From Bradyrhizobium canariense (GTDB taxonomy: Bacteria > Pseudomonadota > Alphaproteobacteria > Rhizobiales > Xanthobacteraceae): a DNA stretch of 64,000 nucleotides. Position 1 is the stretch's first letter. Every line of letters begins with the position of its first letter. The DNA is taken from assembly GCF_019402665.1 (NCBI RefSeq), contig NZ_VSST01000013.1:1-64000 (forward strand). The letters run 5' to 3'. Under the pieces are notes generated by a model. The model worked only from the letters and a program-made list of their open reading frames with translations, did no database searches and was not told where the DNA came from. Of this stretch, positions 8,988-16,611 are shown in pieces. The position numbers and the translations under genes were made by a program.

Positions 8988-9153
8988 CCGGAAGACGAAA
9001 GCAAACCCGGAGCGTCCAGCATCTCTCTCAAAGAGATGCCTTGTCGAAGGTGACTTTGCTCTTTGCAACCGTGACTGGCAGCCGGAGGCGAACCGGCGCA
9101 CCCCGCTCTCAACGGGGGACGCGACTTAAAGCAACGACGGATCGGGCTTTTTT
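8905..9153 (+). ncRNA. speF-type structured leader RNA (candidate)
   Basis: About 670 bp without a credible gene separates the small membrane protein from ornithine decarboxylase. Its middle is dense with hairpins: GCATCTCT/AGAGATGC (9019-9039), GCCGG/CCGGC (9081-9097), CCCCG/CGGGG (9101-9117), plus purine-rich loops such as GAAGACGAAAG. A T6 run at 9148-9153 could be an attenuator end. The speF RNA motif is a known alphaproteobacterial element found in front of this decarboxylase class, and position and texture fit. I could not align it to the published model, so the family name and exact ends are inferred. Confidence 0.6.
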
Positions 9154-9372
9154 GGTCTCTACCGGCAGTCCAACGCCGGCGCGGGCTACTGAAAAGGCTT
9201 GTCCTTCATTGCCAGGTGTGCGGGCGGGAACATTCCCAACCAATCCACGGCAGCACAGTCTGATCTGAGTCTTTGGCTCGTCGCGCCTCCATCGCGCGAT
9301 CTGGCCGGAGCGCTCTTATCCGACGTCATTTTTTGAACGGATCCCCGTCGCTGGGCCGTTTGGGAGAGTGCT

Positions 9373-10515
9373 ATGACCGACCGTATCCAGGAATTCCTGC
9401 GCAACCGCCGCAGCGAGGGCCTCGACACCGAACCGTGCCTCGTCGTCGACCTCGAAGTCGTGCGCGACAATTACCAGACCTTTGCCAAGGCGCTGCCCGA
9501 CAGCCGCGTGTTCTATGCGGTCAAGGCGAACCCGGCGCCGGAAGTGCTGGCTTTGCTCGCCTCCATGGGCTCCTGCTTCGACACCGCCACGGTCGCCGAG
9601 ATCGAGATGGCGTTGGCCGCCGGTGCGACGCCCGACCGCATCTCCTTCGGCAACACGATCAAGAAGGAGCGCGACATCGCGCGTGCCTTCGCGCTCGGCA
9701 TTCGGCTGTTCGCGGTCGATTGCGCCGCCGAAGTCGAGAAGGTCGCCCGTGCCGCTCCCGGCGCAAAGGTGTTCTGCCGCATCCTCTATGACTGCGCCGG
9801 CGCCGAATGGCCGCTGTCGCGCAAGTTCGGCTGCGACCCGGAGATGGCCGTCGACGTGCTCGACGTTGCCAAGCGTCTGGGCCTGGAGCCGTGCGGCATC
9901 TCCTTCCATGTCGGGTCGCAGCAGCGCAAGGTGAAGGCGTGGGACCGTGCGCTGGCGATGGCCTCGCAGGTGTTCCGCGACTGCGCGGAGCGCGGTATCA
10001 ACCTGACCATGGTCAACATGGGCGGCGGTTTCCCGACCAAGTACCTGAAGGACGTGCCGCCGGTGGTCACCTACGGGCGCTCGATCTTCCGCGCGCTGCG
10101 CAAGCACTTCGGCAACCAGATTCCGGAGACCATCATCGAGCCGGGCCGCGGCATGGTGGGCAACGCCGGCATCATCGAGTCCGAGGTCGTGCTCATCTCC
10201 AAGAAGAGCGACGAGGACGAGGTGCGCTGGGTCTATCTGGACATCGGCAAGTTCGGCGGTCTCGCCGAGACCATGGACGAGTCGATCCGTTACGCCATCC
10301 GCACCCCGCATGACGGTGCGGACATGACACCGTGCGTGCTCGCTGGGCCAACCTGCGACAGCGCCGACGTGCTGTACGAGAAGAACCCGTATCCGCTTCC
10401 GGTGACGCTCGAGATCGGCGACAAGCTGCTGATCGAAGGCACCGGGGCCTATACGTCGACCTACTCGGCGGTGGCGTTCAACGGCATCCCGCCGCTGAAG
10501 ACCTACCATATCTGA
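9373..10515 (+). CDS. Ornithine/lysine decarboxylase, alanine-racemase fold
   Basis: A 380-residue PLP decarboxylase of the fold-type III family that makes putrescine (or cadaverine) from ornithine (or lysine). The PLP lysine is K51 in YAVKANP. SFHVGSQ lies at about 177-183, GGGFP at 217-221, the phosphate loop EPGRG at 256-260, and the catalytic Cys-Asp pair at 328-329 in GPTCDSAD. GGGAGAG precedes the ATG at 9373. Homospermidine synthase, which uses putrescine, lies downstream on the same strand. Ornithine is therefore the likely main substrate, though many alphaproteobacterial enzymes accept both amino acids. A structured leader upstream suggests polyamine feedback. Confidence 0.92.
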   Translation: MTDRIQEFLRNRRSEGLDTEPCLVVDLEVVRDNYQTFAKALPDSRVFYAVKANPAPEVLALLASMGSCFDTATVAEIEMALAAGATPDRISFGNTIKKERDIARAFALGIRLFAVDCAAEVEKVARAAPGAKVFCRILYDCAGAEWPLSRKFGCDPEMAVDVLDVAKRLGLEPCGISFHVGSQQRKVKAWDRALAMASQVFRDCAERGINLTMVNMGGGFPTKYLKDVPPVVTYGRSIFRALRKHFGNQIPETIIEPGRGMVGNAGIIESEVVLISKKSDEDEVRWVYLDIGKFGGLAETMDESIRYAIRTPHDGADMTPCVLAGPTCDSADVLYEKNPYPLPVTLEIGDKLLIEGTGAYTSTYSAVAFNGIPPLKTYHI

Positions 10516-10545
10516 TCGCCTCTCTTTCCGAGGCCTGACGAACCC

Positions 10546-10567
10546 GGGAGCCGGCTTGCCGGCTCCT
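10546..10567 (+). terminator. Hairpin after the decarboxylase gene
   Basis: GGAGCCGGC and GCCGGCTCC are perfect 9-base arms separated by two bases, so the innermost pairs must open. It sits about 30 bp after the stop codon. There is no T-run after it, so termination efficiency is uncertain. Confidence 0.5.
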
Positions 10568-10644
10568 CCCTGACATTTCGATCTGACGACGCCTTGGACC
10601 GGCGTGCTTTGCGCACGTCGGTTTCAAGCGGGGACTGACGCGCC

Positions 10645-11232
10645 ATGACTGCTCTTCGGAAGACACAGGTTGACTCCACCTCGAAAGCCGCTCCGTTCGC
10701 GATCCGTGCGGAGCGTGCTGGCGACGTTGCGATGCGTGAAGCGCTGCTCGATGCGTCCTTTGGCGATAACCGCCATGGCCGCACCTGCCAGCGCCTGCGC
10801 GACGGACGCGCACCCGCAGCCGGCCTTGCGCTGGCCGCGATGCGCGAGGGGAAGCTCGTGGGAACCGTGCGGCTGTGGCACGTCAGCGCCGGAGGCAGGC
10901 CCGCTCTGGTCCTCGGACCGCTGGCGGTGGACCCTGCTTGCCGCGAGCTCGGGATCGGCGCCGCGCTGATGCAACAAGCGCTGGCTGCCGCCCGGGCGCG
11001 CGGGCATGCCGCCGTGATCCTGCTTGGCGATGCCCCTTATTACGCCCGCTTCGGCTTCTCAGCCGCCAACACCGGCGAGCTGTCGCTGCCCGGTCCGTTC
11101 GAGCGCGACCGCCTGCTGGCGATCGAATTCGAAGCGGGTGCGCTGGATGGCGCCGCCGGGATGATCGTCCCGACTGGCGCGGCCCTACCCAAACGGAGGC
11201 TAGTTCGCGGCCTCGAGGCGCGCGCGGCGTAA
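10645..11232 (+). CDS. GNAT family N-acetyltransferase (YhbS-like)
   Basis: A 195-residue acetyltransferase. The acetyl-CoA segment is visible as LGPLAVDPACRELGIGAAL (about 92-110), followed by the short-helix motif APYYARFGF near 133-141. This pattern matches the YhbS/COG3153 branch, whose substrates are mostly unknown. Its place between ornithine decarboxylase and homospermidine synthase makes a polyamine or related amine an obvious candidate acceptor, but that is inference from context only. GGGAC about 10 bp before the ATG may serve as ribosome site. Confidence 0.85.
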   Translation: MTALRKTQVDSTSKAAPFAIRAERAGDVAMREALLDASFGDNRHGRTCQRLRDGRAPAAGLALAAMREGKLVGTVRLWHVSAGGRPALVLGPLAVDPACRELGIGAALMQQALAAARARGHAAVILLGDAPYYARFGFSAANTGELSLPGPFERDRLLAIEFEAGALDGAAGMIVPTGAALPKRRLVRGLEARAA

Positions 11233-11280
11233 GGGATTGCCATGATCGCGATGACCAAAGCCGCGGCGAGCGGAGATGCT

Positions 11281-11309
11281 CGCGCGACCCTTTGCTTTAG
11301 GGTTGCGCG
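11281..11309 (+). terminator. Strong hairpin between GNAT and RidA genes
   Basis: CGCGCGACCCT and AGGGTTGCGCG pair over 11 positions (one G-T) around a 7-base loop. No T-run follows, as is frequent in GC-rich alphaproteobacteria. It may end the decarboxylase-GNAT transcript, leaving RidA and homospermidine synthase to a separate promoter, or it may simply be a processing site. Confidence 0.45.
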
Positions 11310-11366
11310 GGCCTGAGAAACGCCCTTTAACCCGCCAAACGCCCCCTTCAGTCGAGGCCCAAGACC

Positions 11367-11756
11367 ATGTCCCGTCGCCTGATCTCCACCGGCTCTCCGC
11401 TTGAGAAGACCGTCGGCTACAGCCGCGCCGTGATCGACGGCGAGTTCGCCTTCGTCGCGGGCACCACCGGCTATGACTACACGACGATGGCCATGCCGGC
11501 CGATGTCACGAGCCAGTCACGCAACTGCTTCAAGACCATCGAAGCCGCCCTGCAGGAGGGCGGATTCGAGATGGCCGATATCGTCCGCGCGACCTATTAC
11601 GTCACCGACGCTAGCTATATCGATGCCCATTTCGCCGTCTGCGGCGAGGTTCTCGGTGACATCAGGCCGGCCGCGACCTTGGTGGTCGTCAGCGGCCTCG
11701 CCAAGCCCGAGATGAAGGTCGAGATCGAAGTCACCGCCAAGCGCCGTAGCGCTTGA
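11367..11756 (+). CDS. RidA family protein
   Basis: A 129-residue member of the RidA/YjgF superfamily (trimer, chorismate-mutase-like fold). Typical features are YSRAVIDGEFAFVAGTTGYD early, TIEAALQEGGFEMADIVRATYYVTD in the middle and PAATLVVVSGLAKPEMKVEIE at the end. Canonical RidA hydrolyses enamine/imine intermediates made by PLP enzymes. This protein lacks the usual late Arg-X-X-Val context (it reads RPAATLVVV), so it may belong to a side branch. It sits 45 bp ahead of homospermidine synthase, whose reaction runs through imines, which makes a housekeeping role there plausible. Confidence 0.85.
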   Translation: MSRRLISTGSPLEKTVGYSRAVIDGEFAFVAGTTGYDYTTMAMPADVTSQSRNCFKTIEAALQEGGFEMADIVRATYYVTDASYIDAHFAVCGEVLGDIRPAATLVVVSGLAKPEMKVEIEVTAKRRSA

Positions 11757-11801
11757 TCCACCCACCCTTTGTCCGCCAGCACGTTCCGGAGAAACCATCC
11801 C

Positions 11802-13244
11802 ATGAGCCCCGCCTCGCAGATCTACGCGAAGATCACTGGTCCCATCATCATGGTCGGCTTCGGCTCCATCGGGAAAGGCACGTTGCCGCTGATCGAGCGG
11901 CATCTCGATTACGACAAGTCGCGCGTCACCGTGATCGATCCCAAGGACGAGGGCCGCAAGGCGCATTGCGAGAAGCACAATGTGCGTTTCATCCAGAAGG
12001 CCGTGACCAGGGACAATTATCGCGAGTTGCTGACCCCGCTGCTCACTGAGGGCGGCGGCCAGGGCTTTTGCGTCAATCTCTCGGTCGATACCGGTTCCAC
12101 CGACATCATGGAGCTCTGCAACGAGCTCGGCGCTCTCTATATCGACACCGTCAACGAGCCCTGGCTCGGCTTCTATTTCGACTCCTCGAAAGGCCCGGAA
12201 GCGCGCTCCAATTACGCCCTTCGCGAAGCGACGCTGGCTGCCAAGAAGGCGCGCCCTGCAGGCTCGACGACGGCGGTCTCCTGCTGTGGCGCCAATCCCG
12301 GCATGGTCTCGTTTTTCGTGAAGCAGGCGCTGCTCAATGTCGCCGCCGATCTGAAGCTCAATGCCCCCAAGCCGAAAACCAAAGCCGAATGGGCGGACTT
12401 GATGCGACAGGCCGGCATCAAGGGCATCCACATCGCTGAACGCGACACCCAGCGCTCCAAGAAGCCGAAAGAGCCGGATGTCTTCGTCAACACCTGGTCG
12501 GTGGAAGGTTTTCTGTCGGAAGGCGTGCAGCCATCAGAACTCGGCTGGGGCACCCATGAAAAATGGATGCCCGAAAATGCGCGGACTCACGAAGCCGGCT
12601 GTGGCGCTGCCATCTATCTGATGCAGCCCGGCGCCAACACGCGCGTGCGCACCTGGTGCCCGACCCGCGGCGCGCAGTATGGCTTCCTCGTCACCCACAA
12701 CGAGTCGATCTCGATCGCCGACTATTTCACCGTGCGCGACGCATCGGGGACGGCGGTGTACCGTCCGACCTGCCACTATGCCTATCATCCGGCTGACGAC
12801 GCCGTGCTGTCACTGCATGAAATGTTCGGCCGCGCCGCGAAGATGCAGGAGAAGCACCACATCCTCGACGAGAACGAGATCGTCGACGGTATCGACGAAC
12901 TCGGCGTGCTGCTGTTCGGCCATGACAACAATGCCTATTGGTACGGCTCGCAGCTCTCCATCGAAGAGACCCGCAAGCTCGCGCCCTACCAGAACGCCAC
13001 TGGCCTGCAAGTGACCTCCGCCGTGCTCGGCGGCATGGTGTGGGCGCTCGAAAACCCGAAGGAAGGCATCGTCGAAGCCGACGAGATGGATTTCGATCGC
13101 CTGCTGGAAATTCAGCTGCCGTATCTCGGCCCGGTGAAGGGGTTTTATACCGACTGGACGCCGCTGACGGATCGTCCGGGACTGTTTCCGGAGGATATCG
13201 ATACGTCAGATCCGTGGCAGTTCCGGAACGTTCTGGTGCGGTGA
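11802..13244 (+). CDS. hss: Homospermidine synthase
   Basis: A 480-residue NAD-dependent enzyme that joins two putrescine units (or putrescine with spermidine) to form sym-homospermidine, the major polyamine of many alphaproteobacteria. The Rossmann segment IIMVGFGSIGKGTLP is at about 15-29. Further family blocks are YIDTVNEPW, CCGANPGMVSFFVKQAL, and AGCGAAIYLMQPGANTRV. The ATG at 11802 has GGAG about 11 bp ahead. A TTG at 11769 in the same frame is less likely. With the upstream decarboxylase it forms a complete ornithine-to-homospermidine route. Confidence 0.95.
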   Translation: MSPASQIYAKITGPIIMVGFGSIGKGTLPLIERHLDYDKSRVTVIDPKDEGRKAHCEKHNVRFIQKAVTRDNYRELLTPLLTEGGGQGFCVNLSVDTGSTDIMELCNELGALYIDTVNEPWLGFYFDSSKGPEARSNYALREATLAAKKARPAGSTTAVSCCGANPGMVSFFVKQALLNVAADLKLNAPKPKTKAEWADLMRQAGIKGIHIAERDTQRSKKPKEPDVFVNTWSVEGFLSEGVQPSELGWGTHEKWMPENARTHEAGCGAAIYLMQPGANTRVRTWCPTRGAQYGFLVTHNESISIADYFTVRDASGTAVYRPTCHYAYHPADDAVLSLHEMFGRAAKMQEKHHILDENEIVDGIDELGVLLFGHDNNAYWYGSQLSIEETRKLAPYQNATGLQVTSAVLGGMVWALENPKEGIVEADEMDFDRLLEIQLPYLGPVKGFYTDWTPLTDRPGLFPEDIDTSDPWQFRNVLVR

Positions 13245-13268
13245 GAGCCGTCACCCAACTCTCCGCTC

Positions 13269-13309
13269 GTCATTCCGAGGCGCGCCACTTGGCGCGAGCC
13301 CGGAATGAC
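13269..13309. repeat. Short palindromic repeat between convergent genes
   Basis: GTCATTCCGAGGCGCG at one end and the inverted CGCGAGCCCGGAATGAC at the other. This is the minimal version of a repeat family also present at 20684, 45711, 57518 and 58447. It lies between the convergent hss gene and the small membrane-anchored protein gene and may double as a terminator. Confidence 0.75.
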
Positions 13310-13317
13310 AGGGGAGC

Positions 13318-13653
13318 CTACTTCCTCTCAATCGGCGGCGCGATCTTCTCGGCTGGCGCTGGCGGCAATGCTGGTTTAGCCGCACCGGCAGCCCCTTGCG
13401 TCTGTGGGTCGGGTCGCGCCGGCTCTGGGGCGGGCGTGGTCGGCCGGTCGCCGCCGGGCTTGGCTTCCGCGGGCTTGTTCTGATCGTCGGACGGCGTGCC
13501 CTGAAGGGGTTGCGTCGCCTGGGCCGTCTGCATCCGGGTCTCGGCGCGGATTTGCGCCAGCGACATGCCTGACACCACGACGCCTGCCGCGAACAGCGAG
13601 CAGGCAACCATCAGGTCGAGCTTCAGTCTGCGCTTGTCATATTGGCCGGGCAT
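13318..13653 (-). CDS. Small membrane-anchored Pro/Ala-rich protein, stress regulated
   Basis: A 111-residue protein: a short basic N-terminus (MPGQYDKRRLKLD), one hydrophobic helix at about 14-36, then an extended low-complexity tail rich in Pro, Ala, Gln and charged residues ending PPIERK. No domain is recognised. The tail most likely projects into the periplasm. Upstream is a full match to an EcfG promoter ending about 29 bp before this ATG, so the gene is probably induced in the general stress response. The longer frame to 13815 is rejected because it runs through that promoter. Confidence 0.65.
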   Translation of the reverse strand: MPGQYDKRRLKLDLMVACSLFAAGVVVSGMSLAQIRAETRMQTAQATQPLQGTPSDDQNKPAEAKPGGDRPTTPAPEPARPDPQTQGAAGAAKPALPPAPAEKIAPPIERK

Positions 13654-13681
13654 GTCGATCACCGCCTTTGTCCAGGGGATC

Positions 13682-13706
13682 AACGAAATCGCCGGTCTGC
13701 GGTTCC
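13682..13706 (-). promoter_or_regulatory. EcfG-type promoter
   Basis: On the minus strand GGAAC (13706-13702) and CGTT (13685-13682) are separated by exactly 16 bases, the EcfG consensus of Bradyrhizobium and Methylobacterium. Transcription would start near 13675, giving a leader of about 20 bases before the ATG at 13653. The ecfG gene itself is at 41548 in this window. Confidence 0.65.
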
Positions 13707-13741
13707 CTGCCCGTGACGGCCGGAACTCGACGCCTGCGCGC

Positions 13742-14458
13742 TCAATCCGTGGTGCTGACTTCCCAGGTGGCGTGGCGGACGCCGGGCAGGTGCTGGAGAT
13801 CGGTCGCCACCGCATTCAGCTCGTTCGGATCGACGGCGCTCGCGACCAGCTTTGCCACGATCTCGATCAGATCGTCCCCAGTCTCGACCATTTCGATATC
13901 GGCCACCAGATATTTTGCGCCCTCGAGCTTCTCGACCAGGCGGTCGCGCATGTCGGGCAAGGCGTCCGGTGCGACCGCGAGTTTGAAGTAATAGGTCGCC
14001 TCGGAGGTCTTCTCGTTCAGCGGAATGCGGTTGATGGCGTTGACCAATGGCCGCAACATGGTGTTGCCGGCAATCACGAACACCGTCAGCGCCGCCGCCT
14101 GGGCAATCATGTCGGCGCCCGCGCAGGAGCCGACCGCGGCCGAAGCCCATAGCGTCGCCGCGGTATTGAGCCCGCGCACGTCCATCCCCTGCTTCATGAT
14201 GACGCCGGCGCCGAGAAAGCCGATGCCCGAGACGACGTAGGAGATCACCCGCACCGCGCCGTCGGCGCCGGTCAGGTGCATGGCGAGATCGACGAAAGCG
14301 GCGGCGCCGACCGCGACCAGCACGTTCGTACGCAGGCCCGCGGTGCGCTGGCGGTACTGCCGCTCGGCACCGATCAGCGTGCCCAGCACGAAGGCCGTGA
14401 ACAGACTGACCAGCGTGTCCGCAAAGTCAGCGATCTGGAAGGTCGTCAGAAACCGCAT
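13742..14458 (-). CDS. MgtC/SapB family membrane protein
   Basis: A 238-residue protein with an MgtC-type membrane half and a C-terminal ACT-like half. Family signatures are LGTLIGAERQYRQRTAGLRTN at about 25-45, SGIGFLGAGVIMK near 77-89 and GLNTAATLWASAAVG at about 95-109. Helices run to about residue 145, then the soluble domain follows (about 150-238). MgtC proteins support growth in low magnesium and in acid, in part by affecting ATP synthase. The gene is followed on the same strand by the EcfG-linked small protein, and the intervening EcfG promoter lies just past its stop. Confidence 0.88.
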   Translation of the reverse strand: MRFLTTFQIADFADTLVSLFTAFVLGTLIGAERQYRQRTAGLRTNVLVAVGAAAFVDLAMHLTGADGAVRVISYVVSGIGFLGAGVIMKQGMDVRGLNTAATLWASAAVGSCAGADMIAQAAALTVFVIAGNTMLRPLVNAINRIPLNEKTSEATYYFKLAVAPDALPDMRDRLVEKLEGAKYLVADIEMVETGDDLIEIVAKLVASAVDPNELNAVATDLQHLPGVRHATWEVSTTD

Positions 14459-14488
14459 GGCCCCATCTACGGCCGGAACAATGACAGA

Positions 14489-15508
14489 TCAAAGCTCCAG
14501 CAGCCCGCCATCCCCATTTTCGTCGGCGAACGCCAGCAGCGTCCCCTTGGCGTTCCAGGCGAGCGCGGCCACCGGCGGCGTGCCATTGCGGCGGACAAGG
14601 ATCTCGGCGCCGTCCTCCAGACGCACCATCAGCACGGTGCCGTCGCTATAGCCGGCGGCGAAGATGTCGTTCCTGGGATGGCATGCGACGACCGACACGC
14701 GCGCCTGGAGCGGCGCGAGCATCGCGGGCTCCTTGCCCATCGGGCCGTCCTTGCTGGCAAACGGCCACAGGATCACCGTGTCGGCGCCCGAGGTCGCCAG
14801 CGCCTTGCCGCCCGCGCTCCACGACATCGAGCGGACGCGGCCGGGATAGCCGGTCATACGCATGTGCCTGTTGTCGGCAAGCCGCCACCCGTGCAGCGCG
14901 GATTCGTGCATCGTGGTGACCAGGAATTTGTTGTCCGGGCTGAAGGTGACGCCGAGATGCGAGCCAGCCCAGGGCAGGAATTCGGCCGATCCCGCCATGT
15001 TGGGAAACCACAGCGTCGCGCCGTTGTAATGGGCGATCGCGAGACGCTGGCCCTTCGGCGCAAACGCGAGGCCGCCAACGGTTGAGGGCACCTCAAGCGA
15101 CTTCTCCTCGCTCTTGCCGCTCTTGAAGAAAGCGGTCTTGCCGGCCGACCAGGCGTAGGCACCGTCCGGATGCAGCGCCACCGCATCGATCCAGCGCCGC
15201 TTCGGGTCGGTCGCAAGCAGCGTCACTTCGCCCTTGGCGTCGAGCGACACGACTTTTCCATCGTCGCCGCCCATCACGAGGCGCTTGCCGTCGGAGGCGG
15301 CGGAGAGAATGCCGCCGCTGTGCACCGCGACCTTGCTGATCTCGCCCTGGCCATCCACGAACGCGACAGTCTCCTCGCCGCCGACGAAGGCGGCGCGGGG
15401 CCCAAGGAAATGCACGGAGGTCACGACCATCCCGAGCGCGAGCGGCTTGACGCGCTCGGTGACGGAGACGATCGAGGCGGAATCGGCGGGCGGCGTAAAC
15501 TCTTTCAT
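14489..15508 (-). CDS. WD40-type beta-propeller protein of the zinc operon
   Basis: A 339-residue protein made of WD40-like blades, for example GKRLVMGGDDGKVVSLDAKG, ADTVILWPFA and GYSDGTVLMVRLEDG. No signal peptide or membrane segment is present, so it should act in the cytoplasm, unlike the secreted propeller AztD of some zinc systems. Its ATG shares one base with the TGA of the CobW-type GTPase (TGATG), so the two are translationally coupled. It closes an operon that starts at the Zur-type box at 19369. A scaffold or sensor role in zinc allocation is inference. Biochemical function is unknown. Confidence 0.8.
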   Translation of the reverse strand: MKEFTPPADSASIVSVTERVKPLALGMVVTSVHFLGPRAAFVGGEETVAFVDGQGEISKVAVHSGGILSAASDGKRLVMGGDDGKVVSLDAKGEVTLLATDPKRRWIDAVALHPDGAYAWSAGKTAFFKSGKSEEKSLEVPSTVGGLAFAPKGQRLAIAHYNGATLWFPNMAGSAEFLPWAGSHLGVTFSPDNKFLVTTMHESALHGWRLADNRHMRMTGYPGRVRSMSWSAGGKALATSGADTVILWPFASKDGPMGKEPAMLAPLQARVSVVACHPRNDIFAAGYSDGTVLMVRLEDGAEILVRRNGTPPVAALAWNAKGTLLAFADENGDGGLLEL

Positions 15509-16557
15509 CACGAGACGATGCAGCTCTCAAAACCCTGGCGAATGAGATCTTGCGGCAATTCGCGGCCGATGAAGACGAGGCGGCTCTCGCGCGGCTCGCC
15601 GTCCTTCCACTTCCGCTGGTGGTTGCCCTCCAGCATCATGTGGACGCCCTGGAAGACGTAACGGTCGTCGTCGTCGTGGAAGGCGAGGATGCCCTTGGAG
15701 CGCAGGATCTTGCCGCCCTCCACCTGCACCAGATTCTGGAGCCAGGGCATGAACACGTTGGGATCGAGCGGCTTGTCGGTCTTGAGCGACAGCGATTGCA
15801 TATCCTCGTCGTGATAGTGCTTCAGGCCGTGGCCGTGATCATGATCGTGATGATGGTCGTGGCCGTGGTGATGATGATCATGGTCGTGGTCATGATCATC
15901 GGCATTCAGGAAGTCCGGCTCGATGTCGAGGATGCGATCGAGGTCGAAGGCGCCGCGGTCGAGCACGTCGGCCAAAGCCACCGAGCAGCGCTCGGTGCGG
16001 TGCAGCTTCGCATAGGGGTTGATGGCACGGATGCGGGCCTCGACCTCGGCAAGCTCGCCCTTGGTGACGAGATCGGTCTTGTTCAGCACGATGACGTCGG
16101 CAAAGGCGATCTGGTTCTTGGCCTCGGGCGCGTCCTTGAGACGGTCGGACAGCCATTTTGCGTCCGCAACCGTGACCACCGCATCGAGACGCGCGTTCTT
16201 CTGCACGTCCTCGTCGACGAAGAAGGTCTGGGCCACCGGTGCCGGATCGGCAAGACCGGTGGTCTCGACGATGATGGCGTCGAACTTGCCCTTGCGCTTC
16301 ATCAGGCCTTCCATGATGCGCACGAGATCGCCACGCACGGTGCAGCAGATGCAGCCGTTGTTCATCTCGAACACTTCCTCATCGGCGCCGATGATGAGGT
16401 CGTTGTCGATGCCGATCTCGCCGAATTCGTTGACGATGACGGCGTACTTCTTGCCGTGGTTTTCCGACAGGATGCGGTTCAACAGCGTGGTCTTGCCGGC
16501 ACCGAGATAGCCGGTCAGGACGGTCACGGGAATTTTTGGGGCGGTCGCTTCAGACAT
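15508..16557 (-). CDS. CobW/COG0523 GTPase, probable zinc chaperone
   Basis: A 349-residue metal-handling GTPase. The P-loop is GYLGAGKTT at 16-24, the metal motif CICC has its cysteines at about 69, 71 and 72, and the guanine specificity motif NKTD is at 159-162. A His/Asp-rich insertion occupies about 221-249, followed by the CobW C-terminal domain. Zur-regulated COG0523 proteins (ZigA/ZNG1 type) deliver zinc to client enzymes under limitation, and the position behind znuCBA points to that branch rather than cobalamin synthesis. GGAGTTGTT stands before the ATG. It lies 54 bp after znuA. Confidence 0.92.
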   Translation of the reverse strand: MSEATAPKIPVTVLTGYLGAGKTTLLNRILSENHGKKYAVIVNEFGEIGIDNDLIIGADEEVFEMNNGCICCTVRGDLVRIMEGLMKRKGKFDAIIVETTGLADPAPVAQTFFVDEDVQKNARLDAVVTVADAKWLSDRLKDAPEAKNQIAFADVIVLNKTDLVTKGELAEVEARIRAINPYAKLHRTERCSVALADVLDRGAFDLDRILDIEPDFLNADDHDHDHDHHHHGHDHHHDHDHGHGLKHYHDEDMQSLSLKTDKPLDPNVFMPWLQNLVQVEGGKILRSKGILAFHDDDDRYVFQGVHMMLEGNHQRKWKDGEPRESRLVFIGRELPQDLIRQGFESCIVS

Positions 16558-16611
16558 AACAACTCCGGACTTCGGGCTTTTCGCGCGACGCGAGGCGGGG
16601 TGGCCCCTGCC

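Noticed and set aside
8741-9112. Minus-strand 123-codon frame in the decarboxylase leader
   Set aside because: Lies over the structured RNA, has no ribosome site and no domain. The RNA explanation is better.
14489-15508. AztD-type periplasmic zinc chaperone
   Set aside because: No signal peptide and no His-rich metal site, and the gene is coupled to a cytoplasmic GTPase.
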